A DNA stretch of 15,630 nt, taken from NCBI GenBank assembly GCA_018829485.1, contig JAHJTU010000015.1, positions 1 to 15,630 of the forward strand. The letters are read 5' to 3'. This DNA is from Nanobdellota archaeon (lineage in GTDB: Archaea > Nanobdellota > Nanobdellia > Pacearchaeales > UBA12030). Below, one piece after another: positions 6,667-11,657 of this stretch (positions are counted from its first letter, which is position 1; the number at the start of each line of letters is the position of its first letter). The position numbers were made by a program, and so were the translations under genes. The notes below the pieces were generated by a model. It had not been told where the DNA came from and ran no database searches. It was given only the letters and a program-made list of their open reading frames with translations.

Positions 6667-7083
6667 ATGAATAAGATTAATAAAAGAGGATATGTAAGAG
6701 TATTAGAAGCTGGAATTGCAATCTTGCTTTTACTTGGGTTTATTTATTTTGTAACTTTGCCTACTTATGTAAATAAAAGCAATATTGATGAAGATATTTA
6801 CAGAAAATTAAATGCAATTCTTGATGAGATTGAGAATACTAATTCTTATAGAGATATGGTTTTTATAGATGGGGGATTACAAGATTTACAAGATTTTGTT
6901 AGAGAAGAGCTTAGTGAAAATCAATTAGATGGAACTCTTGTCATCTGTGATATTGGTGTTACATGCTTTCCTAGTCAAGATGTGATTTTGCCAATTAAAG
7001 ATATTTATGTAAAAGAGAGAATTATTGTTAAATCTTCAGCAGATGTAAAGAAAACAGCTATATATGCTTGGACTAAGTATTAA
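6667..7083 (+). CDS. Pilin-like protein, small
   Basis: This 138-residue protein starts MNKINKRG, a basic leader ending in Arg-Gly, followed by YVRVLEAGIAILLLLGFIYFV. The Lys-Arg-Gly junction, the Glu near the start of the mature helix and the single N-terminal hydrophobic segment resemble a class III signal. The remaining part is an acidic soluble domain with two cysteines near residues 98-104. It is the fifth protein in this cluster with such an N-terminus and the last gene before the cluster changes character. It is probably a minor pilin. No Shine-Dalgarno is seen, and palindromic copy C lies just upstream. The soluble domain is unrecognised. Confidence 0.7.
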   Translation: MNKINKRGYVRVLEAGIAILLLLGFIYFVTLPTYVNKSNIDEDIYRKLNAILDEIENTNSYRDMVFIDGGLQDLQDFVREELSENQLDGTLVICDIGVTCFPSQDVILPIKDIYVKERIIVKSSADVKKTAIYAWTKY

Positions 7084-7106
7084 AAGTTTTTCTAATATTC
7101 TATACT

Positions 7107-7454
7107 ATGTTATCTGAACAGCATTACAAAAAATGTAAAGAAAGATTTGGTGATGAATATAAAGAACTTAATGATTGGATTGATAAAGTTGAAAGAGAAA
7201 AACCTTATTTGTATCCCATAATGCATAGAAAAGAAAAACACCATATTCAAGGAATATTAAAGGCAATAGAACTTAATAGACAAGAAAAATTTGAAACAAA
7301 ATATGAAGATGGGGAAATAAAAAAGGTTTTAGAAAGGCATATTTTAGATGATTTCCAAAATTTATTTAGTGTGCCTAATGATTATGAATATCATGGGGGT
7401 TTTTGGGATAATTATTATGCTTTTTTGAAAATGCAAGCATCATATACTGAATAA
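7107..7454 (+). CDS. Small histidine-rich protein resembling DUF6915
   Basis: This 115-residue cytosolic protein has no membrane segment. The pattern RFGDEYKELNDWID, then MHRKEKHHIQGI with His40, His45 and His46, and a later ERHILDDF with His78, resembles my recollection of the DUF6915 family. That family carries the sequence HRxxxHHxxGI followed by a second conserved His and acidic residues. The spaced histidines could bind a metal, which is inference. No function is known to me. It starts 23 bases after the last pilin-like gene and could be the tail of that operon. A hairpin at 7462-7477 follows it before the vesicle GTPase gene. Confidence 0.6.
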   Translation: MLSEQHYKKCKERFGDEYKELNDWIDKVEREKPYLYPIMHRKEKHHIQGILKAIELNRQEKFETKYEDGEIKKVLERHILDDFQNLFSVPNDYEYHGGFWDNYYAFLKMQASYTE

Positions 7455-7461
7455 TCTTGTG

Positions 7462-7487
7462 TAAACCAAAAGGTTTAATAAGTTTTT
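7462..7487 (+). terminator. Possible hairpin terminator after the pilus cluster
   Basis: TAAACC (7462-7467), loop AAAA, GGTTTA (7472-7477) forms a six-pair stem, with a T5 run at 7483-7487. It lies eight bases after the stop at 7454. The downstream arm overlaps the probable TATA box for the next gene, so it may instead be part of that promoter. Confidence 0.35.
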
Positions 7488-7513
7488 AAACTAAGATTTA
7501 AAATTAAAGGAGG
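7474..7513 (+). promoter_or_regulatory. Probable TATA box and strong Shine-Dalgarno of the vesicle GTPase gene
   Basis: TTTAATAA at 7474-7481 is a candidate TATA box, with initiation expected near 7500-7507. It is followed by a full AGGAGG at 7508-7513, the strongest Shine-Dalgarno in the window. The motif sits 4 bases from an ATG at 7518 and 12 from the GTPase ATG at 7526, so it is better spaced for the upstream mini-frame than for the real gene. Confidence 0.55.
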
Positions 7514-7517
7514 CATA

Positions 7518-7535
7518 ATGCAAAGATGGTGTTAA
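7518..7535 (+). other. Five-codon upstream frame overlapping the GTPase start
   Basis: ATG at 7518 opens MQRWC then TAA at 7533-7535. It is optimally placed after AGGAGG and overlaps the start of the GTPase gene at 7526 in another frame. Ribosomes ending at 7535 could reinitiate backwards at 7526, or the frame may limit GTPase translation. It could also be accidental. Confidence 0.35.
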
Positions 7536-8161
7536 AGATTATAACTAATTTCTTTTCTAGAATCTTCTCTGGTTTATTTAAGAGTAAGAAAGATATATCT
7601 ATTGGATTTTACGGGCCTCCAAATGGCGGAAAAACCACACTTGCTAATAGAATAGGAAGGGATTTTGCAGGCAGAGAAATGGGTAAAGTAAGCAAGATTC
7701 CCCATGAAACAAGAAATGTTCAATTTATGGAAGAAATACAATTTTCTCATAAAGGGCAGAACATGAAATTCAAGCTTGTTGATACTCCTGGAATTGCCAC
7801 AAAAATAGATTTTGAAGATTTTATGAAGCATGGTTTGAGTGAGAAAGAATCCAAGAAAAGAGCTAAAGAAGCAACAAGAGGAGTTATTGAAAGCATAAAA
7901 TGGCTTAATGATGTTGATGCAGTTGTTATTGTTTTAGATGCTGTTCAGAATCCTTATAGTCAAGTTAATATAACAATTATTGGAAATTTAGTTGCAAGAA
8001 AACTTCCTGTATTAATTGCTGCAAATAAAATGGACTTAAGAAAGTCAAATATCAAAAAAATAGAAGCAGCATTTCCAGAATATGATGTTGTTGGAATATC
8101 TGCAAGACAAGGTAAAAATATGGAGGAATTTTATGAAAGTTTGTATAGATTAGTAAAATGA
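7526..8161 (+). CDS. arvA: Era-like small GTPase, archaeal vesicle-forming type (ArvA/OapA)
   Basis: This 211-residue GTPase starts with an amphipathic segment (about 1-18, MVLKIITNFFSRIFSGLF) that could touch the membrane. G1 GPPNGGKT is at 30-37, G3 DTPG at 86-89, G4 NKMD at 167-170 and G5 SA at 192-193. All nucleotide-binding motifs are intact. Its stop overlaps the ATG of a DUF2073 gene, and a DUF2072 zinc-ribbon gene lies nearby. That trio is annotated OapA/B/C or ArvA/B/C and in Haloferax drives extracellular vesicle formation. The same role here is inferred from family and context. The ATG at 7526 is chosen because it is the first in frame before G1, although the Shine-Dalgarno is 12 bases away. 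Confidence is high for GTPase, moderate for vesicle function. Confidence 0.85.
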   Translation: MVLKIITNFFSRIFSGLFKSKKDISIGFYGPPNGGKTTLANRIGRDFAGREMGKVSKIPHETRNVQFMEEIQFSHKGQNMKFKLVDTPGIATKIDFEDFMKHGLSEKESKKRAKEATRGVIESIKWLNDVDAVVIVLDAVQNPYSQVNITIIGNLVARKLPVLIAANKMDLRKSNIKKIEAAFPEYDVVGISARQGKNMEEFYESLYRLVK

Positions 8162-8565
8162 AATCCAAAAATACAAAAGAAAAAAATCTAAAATCATTAA
8201 CTTTACAATTTGTTCCATATGCAGAAATTGCTAGTTTGGATAGTGTTGAAAGAATAAGGAAATTGCTTAAAATTATTCTATCTAATCAAATAGTTCTTTT
8301 ACAAGGTAAATTAAGGGTTGAGGAAGAAACAAGATTAATTGAAGATACAATGGCTCTTGTTGGTACTATTAAAGGATTCAAAGGAATTGAACTTGCTGTT
8401 TTATCACCAAAAATTACTGGAAATCCATTTGATGGTATGAAAAGAGGAATAGCAAAATTCCTTATTGGAGAATCTGATAGTATAACAATTATAGGACCTG
8501 CTTCTATTGTAAGAGAAATGAGAAGAGATCCAAATAAAATACAGCTATTATTGAAGAAGTCTTAA
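8158..8565 (+). CDS. arvB: DUF2073 protein, OapB/ArvB family
   Basis: This 135-residue soluble protein carries the DUF2073 pattern. LTLQFVPYAEI is near 14-24, then ERIRKLLKIILSN, IVLLQGKLRVEEETRLIEDTM near 46-66, and FKGIELAVL near 74-82. The family is archaeal and occurs next to the Era-like GTPase. In Haloferax it is the accessory ArvB of vesicle formation, with unknown biochemistry. The ATG overlaps the GTPase stop codon (ATGA at 8158-8161), which implies coupled translation and a fixed ratio of the two products. The N-terminus is lysine-rich. It is followed by a 47-base gap with a new TATA-like box, so the unit probably ends here. Confidence 0.85.
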   Translation: MKSKNTKEKNLKSLTLQFVPYAEIASLDSVERIRKLLKIILSNQIVLLQGKLRVEEETRLIEDTMALVGTIKGFKGIELAVLSPKITGNPFDGMKRGIAKFLIGESDSITIIGPASIVREMRRDPNKIQLLLKKS

Positions 8566-8582
8566 GGAATCTTAAAGAGTAG

Positions 8583-8591
8583 TTTTTTAAA
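8583..8591 (+). promoter_or_regulatory. Probable TATA box, leaderless start of YkgJ-like gene
   Basis: TTTTTTAAA is centred about 26 bases before the ATG at 8613, so transcription would start at or next to the start codon. There is no Shine-Dalgarno in the interval. The T6 run may also serve as terminator for the preceding DUF2073 gene. Confidence 0.45.
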
Positions 8592-8612
8592 GAATTCTCT
8601 TTCTTTTTGAGT

Positions 8613-8963
8613 ATGGCAATTAAATTTGAAGAATGTGTTCATAATGATTTTCCTGATAAATACAATGTAAATGGAAAAAAAGTAGATTGTGAAAAAGGAT
8701 TGCAAGCAGGATGCAAAGCATTGTGCTGTCATCTTAGACCTGCATTATCACCACAAGATTTGGAAGAAGATATTGAGTATGATGAAAAATCACCATATCT
8801 TATAAAAAGAGAAAAAGGGTTTTGCATTTATTTGGATGAAAATTCAAAATGCAAGATATATGAAAAAAGGCCATTAGCATGCAGAGAATACTCATGCTTG
8901 GATGATGAGAGAATTCCAAGAGAAGTAAGATTTAGATTAAAAGGAATTGTAGTGGGAAAATAA
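8613..8963 (+). CDS. YkgJ-family cysteine-cluster protein
   Basis: The frame opens at a TTG at 8607, but ATG at 8613 is preferred, giving 116 residues. Cysteines are arranged as Cys26, Cys34, Cys38-Cys39, Cys71, Cys80, Cys90 and Cys95, with the signature IYEKRPLACREYSC at 82-95. This is the YkgJ type (Cys-rich, thought to bind a zinc or iron-sulfur centre), whose biochemical function is unknown. It lies between arvB and arvC, an interruption of that trio, and its spacing from a TATA box suggests a separate leaderless mRNA. Gene order alone is weak evidence for a link to vesicle formation. Family call is good. Confidence 0.8.
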   Translation: MAIKFEECVHNDFPDKYNVNGKKVDCEKGLQAGCKALCCHLRPALSPQDLEEDIEYDEKSPYLIKREKGFCIYLDENSKCKIYEKRPLACREYSCLDDERIPREVRFRLKGIVVGK

Positions 8964-8967
8964 GAAG

Positions 8968-8978
8968 TTTTTTATATT
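8968..8978 (+). promoter_or_regulatory. Probable TATA box, leaderless start of zinc-ribbon gene
   Basis: GTTTTTTATATT just after the YkgJ-like stop places its TTTATATT (8971-8978) about 24 bases before the ATG at 8998, with no Shine-Dalgarno between. This supports a leaderless transcript and supports 8998 over the upstream TTG. Confidence 0.5.
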
Positions 8979-8997
8979 GCGCTTTTCTTTTATTAAA

Positions 8998-9387
8998 ATG
9001 CCACATCAATGTGTTAAGTGCGGAATAATGTATGAAGATACAGCTAATGAATTATTAAAGGGCTGTTCATGTGGTAGTAAATTCTTCTTTTTTGTAAATA
9101 AAGAGCATATTAAAGAAGTTCAAGAAGAAACTAAGAAACTAACAATTTCTGAGAAAAAAGAGATTGAAGAAGATGTCATTGATATAATTGGACCTGGAAT
9201 TGACAGAAGCATGCCAGTAATTTTAAATTTGGAAACAATTAGAATAAAGAAACCAGGAAAATTTGAAATTGATTTAGTTAAAATATTCAAAGGAGCACCA
9301 TTAGTATATAAGATTGAAGAAGGAAAATACTTTATTGATTTGCCATCTACATTTCAATTAGGCAGAAGAAAGGATAAGAAGAAGTAA
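8998..9387 (+). CDS. arvC: Zinc-ribbon protein DUF2072, OapC/ArvC family
   Basis: Translation from ATG 8998 gives 129 residues; an open TTG at 8977 would add seven residues before MPHQC that are not expected. The zinc ribbon is Cys5-x2-Cys8 and Cys23-x-Cys25. A lysine/glutamate-rich linker follows, then the conserved C-terminal part with MPVILNLETIRIKKPGKFEID and EGKYFIDLPSTF, characteristic of DUF2072. In Haloferax the homologue is ArvC, a partner of the vesicle GTPase ArvA; its own activity is not known. Here it is separated from arvA-arvB by the YkgJ-like gene. The next gene starts about 29 bases downstream without a visible promoter, so the CCA-adding enzyme may be co-transcribed. Confidence 0.85.
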   Translation: MPHQCVKCGIMYEDTANELLKGCSCGSKFFFFVNKEHIKEVQEETKKLTISEKKEIEEDVIDIIGPGIDRSMPVILNLETIRIKKPGKFEIDLVKIFKGAPLVYKIEEGKYFIDLPSTFQLGRRKDKKK

Positions 9388-9416
9388 AGTTGAGAAAAAC
9401 GAAAAGAAAAGAGAAA

Positions 9417-10721
9417 ATGCAATTCAAAAAGATTCTTGAGAAAATTACTCCATCAGAAAAAGAGCAGAAAATCATAAATGCAGAAAGCAAAGAAGTTGTT
9501 TCTAAATTGCGCAAAATCAAGGATGCCACAATTATTATTGGTGGAAGTGATGCTAAAGAAACAGTAATAAGAAAAGACAAAAGAGATATTGATGTTTTTG
9601 TTGCTTTTTCATATAAATATAAAAATAAGAGTGTTGAACTTTCTAATATTCTTGAAACAAACTTAAAGAAACTTGGATTCAAGTTTATAAGGTTGCATGG
9701 AAGCAGGGATTATTTTCATTATCAAGGAAAGAATGTTAGATTTGAACTTGTTCCAATTCTCAAGATTAAGAAATCAAAAGAAGCAATTAATATTACTGAT
9801 ATTTCTCCTTTGCATGTCATATATGTTAAAAACAAAATCAAGAATAACAAGAAGCTTGCAGGAGAAATAAGATTAGCTAAAGCATTTTGTTATGCAAATG
9901 ATTGTTATGGTGCTGAATCTTACATAAAGGGTTTTTCAGGATATTCATTAGAATTGCTTGTTATTAATTATGGCTCTTTTATGGCGTTTGTTAAATCTGC
10001 AAGCAAATGGAAAAAGCCAGGGCAAATGTATAAAGGCAAAGTTATTATTGACCAAGGAAAGCATTACAAGAATAAGGATTCTGTTCTTTTTCAAATGAAT
10101 GAAGCAAAATTACAGTCACCCTTGATTCTTGTAGACCCTTTGCAAAAAGAAAGAAATGCAGCAGCTGCTTTAAGTTATGAACAATTTGATATGTTTACAA
10201 GTGTATGCCAGAAATTCCTGAAAAATCAATCTGAAAAGTTTTTTGAAAAAACAAGAATAACAAAAGAAATATTTTCCAAGAATGTAAAAGCCAAGGAAAA
10301 GCTTGTTGCATTAAATATTGAAATTATTGATTCTAAATCTGAGAAAGAAGATATTGTTGGAGCTAAATTAAAGAAATTCTTTGATTTTATTTGTGCTGAA
10401 TTGCAAAGAAATGATTTTGTCTTGAAAAAGAAAGAATTTGTATTCTCATGGATGTCAAGAAAAGCAGATTTTTATTTTATTTTTAAAAATCCAATACTTC
10501 CATTATATAAGGAACAAAGAGGGCCACCAATAAAAATCAAAAAAGCAGTAGAGAAATTCAAGAGCAAGTGGAAGAAGACAAAAATAAAAGTCAAGAAAGC
10601 AAGGCTTTATGCTAAAGTAAAAAGAGAATTTTCTAATGCACAAGATTTTCTTAAAAATCTTGTTAATCATAGGATTAAAAATGAGAAATCCTTGAGATTC
10701 ATAAAAGAGGTCAAATGGTAA
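9417..10721 (+). CDS. cca: Archaeal class I CCA-adding tRNA nucleotidyltransferase
   Basis: This enzyme adds or repairs the CCA end of tRNA without a template. ATG 9417 is preferred over the in-frame TTG at 9390 and gives 434 residues, the usual size. The catalytic head has Gly43-Ser44 and the metal-binding pair DIDVF (Asp57, Asp59). A third carboxylate is probably Glu110 in VRFELVP, where Asp is found in the Archaeoglobus enzyme. The tRNA-binding region follows, with FCYANDCYGAESYIKGFSGYSLELL and then LVDPLQKERNAAAALS, both hallmarks of the archaeal enzyme. The C-terminal part is very lysine-rich. The last seven bases overlap the start of a potassium channel gene, an unusual partner. Function is essential and the call is firm. 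Confidence 0.93.
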   Translation: MQFKKILEKITPSEKEQKIINAESKEVVSKLRKIKDATIIIGGSDAKETVIRKDKRDIDVFVAFSYKYKNKSVELSNILETNLKKLGFKFIRLHGSRDYFHYQGKNVRFELVPILKIKKSKEAINITDISPLHVIYVKNKIKNNKKLAGEIRLAKAFCYANDCYGAESYIKGFSGYSLELLVINYGSFMAFVKSASKWKKPGQMYKGKVIIDQGKHYKNKDSVLFQMNEAKLQSPLILVDPLQKERNAAAALSYEQFDMFTSVCQKFLKNQSEKFFEKTRITKEIFSKNVKAKEKLVALNIEIIDSKSEKEDIVGAKLKKFFDFICAELQRNDFVLKKKEFVFSWMSRKADFYFIFKNPILPLYKEQRGPPIKIKKAVEKFKSKWKKTKIKVKKARLYAKVKREFSNAQDFLKNLVNHRIKNEKSLRFIKEVKW

Positions 10722-11077
10722 AAAGAGCAGAAGAACTTAAAAAAGAACTTAAAAGAGTTCAGGAAAAGCACGAAAAAGTAAAAAAAGAAGTTAAACAAAA
10801 CCTTACATTTGCTATTGCTTTAATATTTTTGATTCTTTTAATAGGAACTGTTTTCTTTTATTACACTGAAAATTTGAGTTTGATTGATTCTTTTTATTTT
10901 TCTGGTGGAACAATAACAACCCTTGGCTATGGAGATATAGTACCAACAAAGCCCTTAACTAAGATTTTTGTTGTTTTTTACACAATTTTCTCTCTTGGAA
11001 TTGTATTATATTGTGCATCAATAATTGCATCAAAAATTGTCCACGCATCAGTCCTTAGAAGAATATCAGAATCTTAA
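10715..11077 (+). CDS. Two-helix potassium channel subunit (KcsA-like)
   Basis: This 120-residue membrane protein forms a tetrameric pore in this family. A basic, helical, coiled-coil-like N-terminus (1-28) precedes TM1 (about 31-50), a pore helix (56-67), the selectivity filter TTLGYGD (68-74) and TM2 (83-106), ending in a short basic tail. The filter is a near-standard K+ sequence. No RCK, voltage-sensor or ligand-binding domain is attached, so gating must come from the N-terminus, the tail or a separate protein. The ATG overlaps the CCA enzyme stop, with GAGG at 10707-10710. A GGDEF-domain gene follows but appears to have its own promoter. Confidence is high for channel; ion and gating are inferred. 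Confidence 0.9.
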   Translation: MVKRAEELKKELKRVQEKHEKVKKEVKQNLTFAIALIFLILLIGTVFFYYTENLSLIDSFYFSGGTITTLGYGDIVPTKPLTKIFVVFYTIFSLGIVLYCASIIASKIVHASVLRRISES

Positions 11078-11092
11078 TTTTAACTAAAAAAA

Positions 11093-11100
11093 TTTATAAA
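11093..11100 (+). promoter_or_regulatory. Probable TATA box of the GGDEF gene
   Basis: TTTATAAA after an A-rich tract lies about 31 bases before ATG 11128, giving an expected leader of only a few bases. An ATG directly followed by TAA at 11121-11126 lies at the expected transcription start. No Shine-Dalgarno is present. Confidence 0.5.
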
Positions 11101-11127
11101 TTCTCTTGTTTCTATTTAACATGTAAA

Positions 11128-11634
11128 ATGGAGCAACAAGTATTGAATTTAGAAGATTTCTTAATTGAATTGGAAAAAATAGTAGTGAAAGCAAAAACAG
11201 AACAAAAAACATTGACAATTAGTTACTTTGATATAGGTGGTTTTGGCACATATAACTTGTTGCACACAAGCAAAGAAGCTGACTCTGTATTGGGTTTGCT
11301 TACAGGTATTTTGTCAAGACAAGTTTCTTGTGATGATTTAGTTTCAAGAATAAAAGAAGAAGATATAATTTTAACCAAAGATTTAGATTACGATTTTGGT
11401 GGTGATGAATTTATAGTTGCTTTTTATAGTAAATCAAAAGAAGAAACTGAAAACTTGCTTTACAATATATCAACATCATTTTCAAATTCTTTTGGAAAGG
11501 GTGAAAGATTATCTTTATCCTACAAAGCTTATGAATATTCTTCTGAATTGGAATTGTCTGGAAAAGAAATTTTAAAGAAAGCTTTTATTTCTATGAATGA
11601 AGAAGAAAAAGAAATAAATAATCATAAATATTAG
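11128..11634 (+). CDS. Stand-alone divergent GGDEF-domain protein, possible nucleotide cyclase
   Basis: This 168-residue soluble protein is essentially one GGDEF domain. GGDEF is intact at 91-95. Asp35 in YFDIGGF matches the first metal-binding Asp. FGTYNLLHTSKEADSVL (39-55) lines up in length with the guanine-binding segment of diguanylate cyclases, keeping Asn43, Asp52 and Leu55. The usual upstream DxLTGLxNRR motif and the second Asp of DxD are missing. About 15 extra residues lie before GGDEF, and the inhibitory RxxD site is absent. There is no sensor domain or membrane segment. It could be an active dinucleotide cyclase, a nucleotide-binding regulator, or a relative of the small Cas10-like polymerases (mCpol). 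It is flanked by a potassium channel and, convergently, a cation antiporter. The fold call is good; activity is uncertain. Confidence 0.75.
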   Translation: MEQQVLNLEDFLIELEKIVVKAKTEQKTLTISYFDIGGFGTYNLLHTSKEADSVLGLLTGILSRQVSCDDLVSRIKEEDIILTKDLDYDFGGDEFIVAFYSKSKEETENLLYNISTSFSNSFGKGERLSLSYKAYEYSSELELSGKEILKKAFISMNEEEKEINNHKY

Positions 11635-11657
11635 TTAAAGATTCTAATATTATTTTT
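11627..11657. terminator. Probable bidirectional terminator between convergent genes
   Basis: AATATTAG (11627-11634), a 9-base loop and CTAATATT (11644-11651) form an eight-pair hairpin across the 15-base convergent gap, followed on the + strand by ATTTTT. On the - strand the next sequence is also T-rich. The stop codons of both genes lie in the stem arms. Confidence 0.6.

Noticed and set aside
7518..8161. Starting the vesicle GTPase at ATG 7518
   Set aside because: That ATG is in another frame and meets TAA after five codons. The GTPase frame starts at 7526.
9347..9682. Antisense frame of 111 codons over the CCA enzyme start
   Set aside because: It is a reverse-strand shadow of the CCA-adding enzyme N-terminus, which has clear catalytic motifs.
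11128..11634. Bacterial contamination or recent bacterial gene transfer for the GGDEF gene
   Set aside because: Base composition and codon use look like the neighbours', it has an archaeal-type TATA box, and the domain is highly diverged from common bacterial forms. Old transfer cannot be excluded.
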